Source of the DNA: Gammaproteobacteria bacterium
GTDB lineage: Bacteria; Pseudomonadota; Gammaproteobacteria; UBA5335
DNA length: 8,123 bases
NCBI GenBank assembly: GCA_011620145.1
Contig: WOZT01000231.1
Span: forward strand, 1 to 8,123
Reading direction: 5' to 3'
Shown: one piece after another, positions 1 through 6,915 of the stretch
How positions within the stretch are numbered: the first letter of the stretch is position 1
Layout of the letters: each line of letters opens with the position of its first letter
Notes under the pieces: model-generated
Seen by the model: the letters and a program-made list of their open reading frames with translations, nothing else
Databases searched by the model: none
What the model was told of the DNA's origin: nothing
Translations under genes and position numbers: made by a program

Positions 1-1
1 T

Positions 2-1123
2 GCCTTGGTGGATGCCGCGCTGGCGCGTGATCCCGCCCAGGAGTTGACGCCTGTGCTGGAGCGCGAAGCCCAGGCCCTGGCCCGGCGCAGCCGCAGCTGG
101 ATCTCCGGCGCGCCAGCCATCGCAGCACATTGGCAGGATGATGCCGTGTTGAGTGATGCCGGTCTGCGGGAAGGGGAAGTGGGGCTGGATCTGCCGTTGT
201 GGTGGCCGGATGCGCGTCAGGCCGCCCGCCTGCTGGCCAAAGCCAGTGCCGGGGAGGCGAAATTACGTCCCCGTTATAACCGCTGGCAGGCCGCCGGAGT
301 GGTCCGTGAGCGCCTGTGGGCCCTGGCAATGGCCCAGGTGGACCTGGCGCAGGCGCAGGACGCCGAGCGCAGCAGCACATCCCTCCATGAACAGGTGCTG
401 GCCCGGGTCCGGGCGGGCGATCTGGCGCAAACCGATCAATTGATGAGCGAGCAGGAAATGCTTGCCCGCCAGGCCGAACGGCAGGTCGCCGAGCGCGAAT
501 GGGCCGCGCAACGCGCCAGTCTCCGCTTCCTGCTCGGCCTGGAGCCGGATCTCGACGCATTGCAGCCGGAACCCCTTGGGAGCATTCCGCCGGAAGATCA
601 CCCCGGTCTGGCGCTGCTGGCCCAGGAAACACGCCGCGCCCAGGCCCAGTGGAATCAGCTTCTGGCCCAGGGCGCCGGAGCCCCCATTCTACAAGTCGGC
701 AGCCGTCGCGAGCGCAGTAACCGCGAAGAGGATGAAGTGAATTCCCTGGGAGTCGGGCTCAGCGTGCCTTTTGCCGGGGCGGTGCATCTGGGCCCCGAAC
801 GCTCGGCGGCGGAACGGGCCTTGGCCGAGGCCCGCCTGCGTTGGCAACAGGCGGTGCGGGAACAGACGGTGGCGCGACAGGAGAGCGAGGCGTCACTCCG
901 CTCCGCCCGGGAAGCCTTGGAACTGGCCCAGCGGCGCGGCGACCTGGCCCGGCGCCAGCAGGATCTGGCCCAGGCTGCGTTTGGCGCCGGCGAGTTGGAC
1001 TTGATGGATCTGCTGCGCATTCGCGAGCAGGCACGGCTGACGATCCGGGAGGCGGAGCGCCAGCGCATCAAGGTCGGTCGTGAAACGGCGCGGTTCAATC
1101 AGGTCATGGGGGTGGTGCCGTGA
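2..1123 (+). CDS. TolC-family outer-membrane efflux protein (CzcC-like), 5' end cut off by the window
   Basis: Probable outer-membrane channel of a tripartite heavy-metal exporter, carrying substrate from the periplasmic adaptor and RND pump out of the cell. About 373 residues are visible. They show the internal duplication of the TolC/OEP family (numbering from the TTG codon at 5): a beta-strand segment EVGLDLPLWWPD (58-69) matches SLGVGLSVPF (247-256), and the helical turn RVRAGDLAQTDQL (134-146) matches AAFGAGELDLMDL (324-336). Long Ala/Gln/Glu/Arg-rich helices fill the rest, as expected for the periplasmic alpha-barrel. The frame stays open through the first base, there is no signal peptide, and CzcC proteins are usually somewhat over 400 residues, so the true start lies upstream and the TTG at 5 is not a credible start. 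The stop overlaps the adaptor start by 4 nt (GTGA). The family is sure; the CzcC-like label comes from the partner genes. Confidence 0.9.
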   Translation, partial: ALVDAALARDPAQELTPVLEREAQALARRSRSWISGAPAIAAHWQDDAVLSDAGLREGEVGLDLPLWWPDARQAARLLAKASAGEAKLRPRYNRWQAAGVVRERLWALAMAQVDLAQAQDAERSSTSLHEQVLARVRAGDLAQTDQLMSEQEMLARQAERQVAEREWAAQRASLRFLLGLEPDLDALQPEPLGSIPPEDHPGLALLAQETRRAQAQWNQLLAQGAGAPILQVGSRRERSNREEDEVNSLGVGLSVPFAGAVHLGPERSAAERALAEARLRWQQAVREQTVARQESEASLRSAREALELAQRRGDLARRQQDLAQAAFGAGELDLMDLLRIREQARLTIREAERQRIKVGRETARFNQVMGVVP

Positions 1124-2220
1124 AGGTGTGGATGAAATGGCTGATGATGTTTCTGTTGTGCGGCGCGGGATCGGTCGGGGCGCAGGAAGAACTGTCACTG
1201 GATGCTGCTCGCCGCGCTGCGGCCGGGATCCGCAGTGAAACGCTGGTGACGGTTGATGATGCCCTGCCGATCCGCTTACCGGCACGGGTCGCGGTGCCGA
1301 ATGATCGCCTGCGCGTGGTGAGCGCCCGGGTGCCCGGGATTGTGGAAATTCTGGAGGTGGGCGAGGGCGAGCCGGTCGCGGCCGGGCAGGTTCTGGCCCG
1401 GATACATAGCACAGATCTGGCGGTTCTGGAGAGCGATCATTTGTCTGCCATGGCCCGGTTTGCGCTGGCCAATGCGGCCATGACGCGCGACCGCGATCTG
1501 CATGACCAGGGCATCATCGCCCGCCGCCGCTTCGAAGACACCCAGGCCCAGTGGCGGGAGGCTCAGGTGGCTCTGGATCACAGCCGCACGAGCCTGAAAC
1601 TCGCGGGACTGGACCCGACACAGATCCAGTCGCTGGAGCGCATCGGACGCACCACCGGCACCTTGTCCATCACCTCGCCCATTGCCGGCGTGGTGCTGAC
1701 CCAATCGGTCACTGCGGGCCAGCAGGTTGCGGTGGCCGATCCGCTCTATACGGTGGGGGATCTGCGGGAGTTGTGGCTGGAAATCCACGCCCCGCCGGCC
1801 GTGGCTGCCCGGGTCCGCCTGAAGGATCGGGTGCATATCGCTCAGCCGCCTGCGGAGGGCGAGATCATTGCGGTGGGACGCCAGATTCACAGTGCCGACC
1901 AGGGCGTCCTGCTGCGCGCCCGGCTGACGCCCAATGCCCCGACGCTGCTGCCCGGGCAGTTCGTCGAAACCATGCTGGAAATCCGGCCCGGCCAAGGCGA
2001 ATTTTATGAAGTACGGGGCGCCGCCCTGGTCTACCTCGACAACAAGCCGCATGTTTTTCTGGAAACCGCAGCCGGCTATCGCCCGGTGCCGGTCACGGTG
2101 GTCAGCGAAACGGGTGACCGGCGCATCATCCAGGGCGCGCTGTCTGCCACCGACAAGGTGGCGGTGGCCGGCGTGGCCAGCCTGAAGGCAATGGTCAGCG
2201 GGCTGGGGGGCGGGAAGTAA
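1120..2220 (+). CDS. Periplasmic adaptor (membrane fusion protein) of a CzcB/CusB-type RND efflux system
   Basis: HlyD-family adaptor of 366 residues that would bridge the RND pump and the outer-membrane channel in the periplasm. Residues 1-21 are a signal peptide: Lys at 2 and 6, a hydrophobic core WLMMFLLCGAG, and a likely cleavage after VGA before Gln22. The two half-motifs of the lipoyl/barrel-sandwich domain are clear: RVPGIVEILEVGEGEPVAAG (70-89) and SPIAGVVLTQSVTAGQQV (186-203). The helical hairpin lies between them (about 100-170), followed by beta-barrel and membrane-proximal domains (DLRELWLEI 214-222; LLPGQFVETMLEI 276-288). The Met-rich N terminus of CusB and the His-rich tracts of some CzcB proteins are absent, so there is no obvious metal-binding site. 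GTG at 1120 overlaps the previous stop. An in-frame ATG at 1132, preceded by GAAGG (1122-1126), is a good alternative start and leaves the signal peptide intact. Confidence 0.93.
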   Translation: MKVWMKWLMMFLLCGAGSVGAQEELSLDAARRAAAGIRSETLVTVDDALPIRLPARVAVPNDRLRVVSARVPGIVEILEVGEGEPVAAGQVLARIHSTDLAVLESDHLSAMARFALANAAMTRDRDLHDQGIIARRRFEDTQAQWREAQVALDHSRTSLKLAGLDPTQIQSLERIGRTTGTLSITSPIAGVVLTQSVTAGQQVAVADPLYTVGDLRELWLEIHAPPAVAARVRLKDRVHIAQPPAEGEIIAVGRQIHSADQGVLLRARLTPNAPTLLPGQFVETMLEIRPGQGEFYEVRGAALVYLDNKPHVFLETAAGYRPVPVTVVSETGDRRIIQGALSATDKVAVAGVASLKAMVSGLGGGK

Positions 2221-5200
2221 TGCTGGCCGCACTGATTCGCTTTTCGCTCAGCCAACGCCTGTTGGTTTTTCTGGGCGTGCTGCTGCTGATCGGGGGCGGC
2301 GGCCTGGCCCTGCTGCGCACCCCTATCGACGCCTATCCCGACATTTCCACCACCCAGGTCAAGATGGTGGTGAAGGCCGCCGGGCTCACCCCCGAGGAGA
2401 TGGAAACCCGAGTCAGTGCACCCATCGAAGTGGAGATGCTGGGGATCCCGCATCAGGTCATGCTGCGGTCCACCACCAAATATGCCTTGGCGGACATCAC
2501 CATCGATTTCGAGGAAGGCACCGACATCTACTGGGCGCGCCAGCAGGTGTCCGAGCGTCTGAATGGGGTGTGGGACCGTTTGCCGACGAATGTCACCGGC
2601 GGCATGGCGCCCATGACCACCCCGTTGGGGGAGATGCTGATGTTCACCGTCGAAGGGGACGGCATCTCTTTGGCCGAGCGGCGCAGTGTGCTCGACTGGG
2701 TCATCCGTCCAGCGCTGCGCACGGTGCCTGGGGTCGCCGATGTAAATGCCTTGGGCGGTGAGGTGCGCACCTTCGAAGTGATCCCCGACCCGGCACGCCT
2801 TGCGGCCCATGGCATCTCCCTGGCACGGCTGCGGGAAACGCTGGCGGTGAACAACCGCAACGACGGAGCCGGCCGACTCTCCGATGGCGAAGAAGCGTGG
2901 CTGGTGCGGTCCGAGGGCAGTGTGCGCAACCTCGCCGATCTGGCCGCGATCGTGGTTCAATCCGACCCCGTGGAGCCGGTGCGGCTCGCCGATGTGGCTC
3001 AGGTGCGCGAAGGCGCGCTGACCCGTTATGGCGGGGTATCCCACAACGGCCAAGGGGAGACGGTCGAGGGCTTGGTGCTGGGTCTGCGCGGGGCCAATGC
3101 GCGTGAGGTGGTCGACGGGGTGCGCCAGAAACTCGATGCGCTGGCCCCGAGCCTGCCCGCCGGGATGCGGGTTGACATCTTCTACGACCGTGGCGATCTG
3201 GTGAACCGGGCGGTGCACACCGTCAGTCGGGCACTGCTGGAGGCCGTGGTGCTGGTGTTGGTGCTGTTGGTGCTGTTCCTCGGTGATCTGCGAGCCGCAC
3301 TGACCGTCGCGCTGGTGTTGCCACTGTCGGCCCTGGCCACCTTTGTGTGCATGCGATTCTTTGGCCTGAGCGCCAACCTGATGAGCCTGGGGGGACTGGC
3401 GATCGCCATCGGCATGCTGGTGGATGCGGCGGTCGTGATGGTGGAGAACGTGGTGACCCATCTGGCGCACCAGCGCGCGGGCAGCCCCCTGCCGCGCCTG
3501 CACGTCATCTATCGTTCGGCGCGGGAAGTGGCCGCGCCCATGACCTCGGGCATCCTGATCATCGTCATCGTCTTTCTGCCACTGCTGAGCCTGCAGGGGC
3601 TGGAGGGCAAGCTGTTCATGCCGGTGGCGGCGACCATCGTGTTTGCACTCACCAGTTCCCTGCTGCTGTCGCTGACGGTCATTCCAGTTTTGGCTTCGGT
3701 GTTGTTGGGGCAGGTGAGCCACACCGAGCCGTTCCTGGTCAGGCTGTTGCACCGTGGCTATACGCCGATGCTGCGCTGGGCGCTGTCTCATGTCGCCGTG
3801 GTGGTGGTGACTGCCCTGGCGCTGCTGGTCGTGGCCGGCGGCCTGTACCTGCGGGTGGGCAAGACCTTCATGCCGACGCTGGACGAGGGAACGGTGATCG
3901 TGCAACTGGAGAAACTGCCGTCCATCACCCTGGAGGAATCCCTGGCCGTGGACCAGCGGGTGCAACAGGCCCTGATGGGGCTGCCCGAAGTGGTGGGCGT
4001 GGTGGCCCGCACGGGGGCCGATGAAATTGGCCTCGATCCCATGGGTCTCAACGAAACCGACAGTTTCTTGCAGCTCAAGCCGCCAGCGGAATGGCGCATG
4101 GCCTCGAAAGACGCCCTGCTCGCGGCGCTGCGGGAGAAGCTGGACGGGTTCCCGGGGCTGAACTACGTGTTCAACCAACCCATCGAGATGCGGGTTTCGG
4201 AAATGCTCACAGGGGTGCGCGGCGATCTCGCGGTGAAGATTTTCGGGCCGGATCATGCCACGCTCACCCGATTGGCCCATGAGATGGGCGCTGTGCTGCG
4301 GCAGATCCCGGGCGCCGAGGATGTCTATATCCCCGCCAGTGACGGCGCCCTGTATTTCCGGCTGGTCCCCGACCGGCTCGCCCTGGGACGGCTCGGCTTG
4401 AGCATCGAGGACTTGCAGGACCAGTTGCGTTCCCTGGTGGAAGGCTGGCCAGTGGGCACGGTATACGAAGGCGACCGGCGTATCCCGCTGGTGATTCGGG
4501 GAGGCGCCAATCTGCGCGATTCGCCGGGCGATTTTCTGGCCCAGCAGGTGGTGCTGCCGGATGGACAGGCGGTGCCGCTGGCCAATCTGGTGCGGGTGGA
4601 GCGGGTGCAGGGGCCGGTTGCGATCAAGCGCGAACAGGGTGTACGCAACGCGGTGGCGATTGCCAATGTGAGCGGCCGCGATCTGGTGAGCTTTGTTGAG
4701 GAAGCCAAGGCGCGCATTGCCCGCGATGTTCCGCTGCCGGCAGGCTATTACCTGGCCTGGGGCGGAGAATTCGAGAACCAGCAACGCGCCGCCCAGCGGC
4801 TGGCCATTGTGGTGCCCCTGGCTGTGGGCTTGGTCTTTCTGTTGCTCTTTTCCACCTTCGGTTCGGTGCGCCAGGCGGTACTGGTGCTGACCAATATCCC
4901 CTTTGCCATGATTGGCGGCGTGATGGCGCTTTGGGGGACCGGGGAGTATCTGTCGGTGCCCGCATCGGTGGGGTTCATCGCCCTGCTCGGGATTGCCGTA
5001 CTCAACGGGGTGGTGATGGTGACCTATTTCAACCAATTGCGCGCCATGGGGCGGTCGTTGGACGAGGTGGTGGTGGAAGGGGCGCAGCGGCGTCTGCGGC
5101 CGGTGCTGATGACGGCAAGCATTGCCGCCCTGGGGCTGGTGCCGTTGTTGTTCGCCACGGGCCCGGGGAGCGAGATCCAACGCCCGCTGGCCATTGTGGT

Positions 5201-5285
5201 TATCGGCGGGCTGGTGTCTTCCACCCTGCTGACCTTGCTGCTGTTGCCCATCTTGTACCGGCGTTTCGGAGAAGCCACCCCATGA
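2220..5285 (+). CDS. CzcA/CusA-family heavy-metal efflux RND transporter (inner-membrane pump)
   Basis: Proton-driven inner-membrane pump of the HME-RND class, 1021 residues, which is full length. Its layout is the RND duplication: TM1 (about 11-32), a periplasmic domain, TM2-TM6 (about 338-490), TM7 (about 521-543), a second periplasmic domain, and TM8-TM12 (about 862-1015). Family landmarks are RTPIDAYPDIS after TM1, GGLAIAIGMLVDAAVVMVEN in TM4 (391-410; Asp402 and Glu409), APMTSG (439-444), FMPTLDEGT after TM7, QPIEMRVSEMLTGVRGD in the second periplasmic domain, LRPVLMT (959-965) and GSEIQRPLA near the C terminus (983-991). TM4 has one Asp with DAA, as in CusA, rather than the two-Asp DFG...DGA motif of CzcA, while TM10 (GIAVLNGVVM) and TM11 are CzcA-like. 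This suggests an HME3-type pump. The metal (Cu/Ag or a divalent cation) cannot be decided. ATG overlaps the adaptor stop by 1 nt (TAATG). Confidence 0.96.
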   Translation: MLAALIRFSLSQRLLVFLGVLLLIGGGGLALLRTPIDAYPDISTTQVKMVVKAAGLTPEEMETRVSAPIEVEMLGIPHQVMLRSTTKYALADITIDFEEGTDIYWARQQVSERLNGVWDRLPTNVTGGMAPMTTPLGEMLMFTVEGDGISLAERRSVLDWVIRPALRTVPGVADVNALGGEVRTFEVIPDPARLAAHGISLARLRETLAVNNRNDGAGRLSDGEEAWLVRSEGSVRNLADLAAIVVQSDPVEPVRLADVAQVREGALTRYGGVSHNGQGETVEGLVLGLRGANAREVVDGVRQKLDALAPSLPAGMRVDIFYDRGDLVNRAVHTVSRALLEAVVLVLVLLVLFLGDLRAALTVALVLPLSALATFVCMRFFGLSANLMSLGGLAIAIGMLVDAAVVMVENVVTHLAHQRAGSPLPRLHVIYRSAREVAAPMTSGILIIVIVFLPLLSLQGLEGKLFMPVAATIVFALTSSLLLSLTVIPVLASVLLGQVSHTEPFLVRLLHRGYTPMLRWALSHVAVVVVTALALLVVAGGLYLRVGKTFMPTLDEGTVIVQLEKLPSITLEESLAVDQRVQQALMGLPEVVGVVARTGADEIGLDPMGLNETDSFLQLKPPAEWRMASKDALLAALREKLDGFPGLNYVFNQPIEMRVSEMLTGVRGDLAVKIFGPDHATLTRLAHEMGAVLRQIPGAEDVYIPASDGALYFRLVPDRLALGRLGLSIEDLQDQLRSLVEGWPVGTVYEGDRRIPLVIRGGANLRDSPGDFLAQQVVLPDGQAVPLANLVRVERVQGPVAIKREQGVRNAVAIANVSGRDLVSFVEEAKARIARDVPLPAGYYLAWGGEFENQQRAAQRLAIVVPLAVGLVFLLLFSTFGSVRQAVLVLTNIPFAMIGGVMALWGTGEYLSVPASVGFIALLGIAVLNGVVMVTYFNQLRAMGRSLDEVVVEGAQRRLRPVLMTASIAALGLVPLLFATGPGSEIQRPLAIVVIGGLVSSTLLTLLLLPILYRRFGEATP

Positions 5286-5647
5286 ACGATCTGTCCACTC
5301 GACCGGATCCGTCGACCGTGTTGTTGACCCTTGTCGTGGCCCCTGAACAGGCCGAGGCCATGATCGACTGGCTGCTGGATCACCCAGCGGTGCAGGGCTT
5401 CAGTTCCCAGGACGGATCGGGCCATGGCAGCGATCCCCAGCGGTTGAATGTGGAAGAGCAAGTGGTGGGCCGCAGGCCGCGGGTGTTTTTCACCTTGCTG
5501 CTTCGGGCAGCATCGGCCCAGGATCTGCTGGTTCAACTGCGCAGCGATTTTGCGGGACGCGAGGTGCATTATTGGTTGACTCCGGTCCTGGACAGCGGCC
5601 GTTTTGATCAAGACAGCGCCGGTGCTCCGGACATGAAAAAGGGGTGA
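5282..5647 (+). CDS. DUF3240 family protein, small accessory gene of the RND efflux operon
   Basis: A 121-residue protein that I recognise as DUF3240, a family often encoded next to CzcA/CusA pumps; its function is not established. There is no signal peptide or membrane segment, so it is probably cytoplasmic. The core begins with strand STVLLTLVVAP (11-21), then helix EQAEAMIDWLLDHPAVQGFSS, a Gly/His-containing loop DGSGHGSDPQRLNVEEQVVGRRPRV, strand VFFTLLLRA, helix AQDLLVQLRSDFAGR and strand EVHYWLTPVLDSGRF. This beta-alpha-beta, beta-alpha-beta order with a long loop recalls the ferredoxin-like fold of PII and CutA proteins, so a small regulatory or metal-sensing role is possible, as inference only. 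ATG overlaps the pump stop by 4 nt (ATGA), and GGAG at 5268-5271 is a plausible ribosome binding site. The C-terminal Lys-Lys-Gly and the stop are encoded inside the hairpin that ends the convergent operon. Confidence 0.85.
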   Translation: MNDLSTRPDPSTVLLTLVVAPEQAEAMIDWLLDHPAVQGFSSQDGSGHGSDPQRLNVEEQVVGRRPRVFFTLLLRAASAQDLLVQLRSDFAGREVHYWLTPVLDSGRFDQDSAGAPDMKKG

Positions 5648-5665
5648 CGGAAGCCGTCACCCCTT
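5636..5665 (-). terminator. Rho-independent terminator of the acyl-CoA dehydrogenase operon, possibly bidirectional
   Basis: Bases 5639-5650 pair perfectly with 5654-5665 (12 bp, GC-rich), with the 3-nt loop AAG at 5651-5653. Read on the - strand, the stem runs into TTTTT (complement of 5636-5640) and lies about 30 nt past the stop of the acyl-CoA dehydrogenase gene, so it is a textbook intrinsic terminator in that direction. On the + strand the hairpin is followed by GGATTCG with no U tract, so it is a weak terminator or an mRNA 3'-end stabiliser for the efflux operon. It overlaps the last codons and stop (5645-5647) of the DUF3240 gene. Confidence 0.85.
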
Positions 5666-5693
5666 GGATTCGAGGCCAGATGCCTCGCCTGCC

Positions 5694-6881
5694 TCAGAAC
5701 GGCAGGATGTTGGCGTCCGGCTCACCTTCCGGAATGTCCATCAGATCCACATAGCGCTGCAGGTGGTAGTCCTTGTCTCCCAGCAAGGGGTCCATGGCCG
5801 TCAGGCGGATGAAATAGTGGCCAATGCGCAGGTCTTCCGTCTGGCCCATCCCGCCATGCAGTTGCACAGCGCTCTGGCCCACAAAGCGGCCTGCCTTGCC
5901 CAGCTTGTATTTCAGGGCATGCATGTCCTGCGCAGCGCTCGCCTGACCGGCCAGCGCTTCGGTGGTGGCGCGATAGAGCAGCGAACGGGTGAGTTCGGTC
6001 TCCACGAACATGTCCACGATGCGGTGCTTGACCGTCTGCAAATGGCTCAGGGGATGGCCGAACTGCACACGCTGGCTGGTGTATTCGGCGGTGTCCTTGT
6101 GCAGCATTTCCATCATGCCCACGGCCTCGGCACCCAGCGCCAGGATGGCGCGGTGAATGACCGCTTCCAGCACCTCGAAGCCGCGGTCGATCGTGCCCAG
6201 AACCTGGCTCTGGCCCACCAGGACATTCTCGAAACGCACCTCGGAGGCGCGCAGGCAATCCACCGTGGGGTAGTCGGTGCGGGTGATGCCTTCGGCCTTG
6301 GCATCCACCAGGAACAGCGTAAGGCCATTCGGGTCGGCGCGGTTGCCGGAGGTGCGCGCCACGACGATCAGTTGCGTGGCGCTCTCCGCGTTGAGCACCA
6401 GCGACTTGGTCCCGTTCAGGGTCCAGCCGCTATCGTGCTTGGTGGCGGTGGTGGCAATGTCGGTCGGGTTGTTGCGCGCCTGCTCCTCGGCATGGGCCAG
6501 GGCAAGCAGGACCTTGCCCTCCACCACACCGGGCAGGATGTCCCGCTTCTGGGTCTCTGTCCCGCCGAGCAGGACGGCGTTGGCGCCCAGCACCACGGTG
6601 GGGAAATAAGGCTCCAGGATCAGGCCCTTGCCCAGCTCTTCCATGACCACCATGGTGTCGATGAGGTTGCCGCCGATGCCGCCGTATTCCTCGGGGATGG
6701 CGACGCCCAGCCAGCCCAGGTCGGCAAAGGTCGCCCAGTTGGCCACGTCATAACCCGGCGCCTTGCGGGATTTCTTGCGGCGTTCGGAGATGCCCACACC
6801 CGTGCTGCCATAGTCTTCCCGCAGGAACTTCTCGATGCTGTCACGCAGCAGTTGCTGCTCTTCCGTGAAACGAAAATCCAT
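5694..6881 (-). CDS. Acyl-CoA dehydrogenase, small-subunit type (PimD-like)
   Basis: A 395-residue acyl-CoA dehydrogenase family flavoprotein. Expected role: with its partner, alpha,beta-dehydrogenation of a CoA thioester, passing electrons to an electron-transfer flavoprotein. The N-terminal helical domain opens with MDFRFTEEQQLLRDSIEKFL and continues through GWLGVAIPEEYGGIGG (56-71). A central beta domain spans about 125-230, and the C-terminal helical domain includes LHGGMGQTEDLRIGHYFIRL (341-360). It resembles small subunits of pimeloyl-CoA dehydrogenase (PimD). Two oddities: the usual EPGAGSD flavin-loop motif is replaced by AEEQARNNPTD (131-141), and neither known catalytic Glu position holds Glu (His243 in VIHRAIL; LLGD, 366-369, where YEGT would lie). 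It is second in a two-gene operon, 34 nt after the large-subunit gene. ATG at 6881 is chosen over a longer open frame from 6989 because of its ribosome binding site and the family N terminus. The substrate is unknown. Confidence 0.92.
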   Translation of the reverse strand: MDFRFTEEQQLLRDSIEKFLREDYGSTGVGISERRKKSRKAPGYDVANWATFADLGWLGVAIPEEYGGIGGNLIDTMVVMEELGKGLILEPYFPTVVLGANAVLLGGTETQKRDILPGVVEGKVLLALAHAEEQARNNPTDIATTATKHDSGWTLNGTKSLVLNAESATQLIVVARTSGNRADPNGLTLFLVDAKAEGITRTDYPTVDCLRASEVRFENVLVGQSQVLGTIDRGFEVLEAVIHRAILALGAEAVGMMEMLHKDTAEYTSQRVQFGHPLSHLQTVKHRIVDMFVETELTRSLLYRATTEALAGQASAAQDMHALKYKLGKAGRFVGQSAVQLHGGMGQTEDLRIGHYFIRLTAMDPLLGDKDYHLQRYVDLMDIPEGEPDANILPF

Positions 6882-6890
6882 GATTGCAAT

Positions 6891-6896
6891 TCCTTC
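6891..6896 (-). promoter_or_regulatory. Ribosome binding site of the small-subunit acyl-CoA dehydrogenase gene
   Basis: GAAGGA on the - strand, 9 nt before ATG at 6881. It supports this start over the longer in-frame extension to 6989, which would overlap the upstream gene by 74 nt and add residues unlike the family. Confidence 0.75.
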
Positions 6897-6915
6897 AGAT
6901 TCTTGGAGGCGGGCT

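Noticed and set aside
5..7. TTG at position 5 as the start of the outer-membrane factor.
   Set aside because: The frame is open to the window edge, no signal peptide follows, and the protein would lack the N-terminal part of the TolC fold. The gene is truncated by the window.
3240..3290. GTG/CTG/TTG-rich low-complexity stretch that looks like a short tandem repeat.
   Set aside because: It encodes the Val/Leu-rich TM2 of the RND pump (VVLVLVLLVLFL); no exact repeat unit persists.
2076..5180. A 1034-codon open frame on the - strand opposite the RND pump.
   Set aside because: It is antisense to a certain RND gene and codes for a His/Gln/Arg-rich, low-complexity product with no domain. In GC-rich genes, codon bias keeps this antisense frame free of stops.
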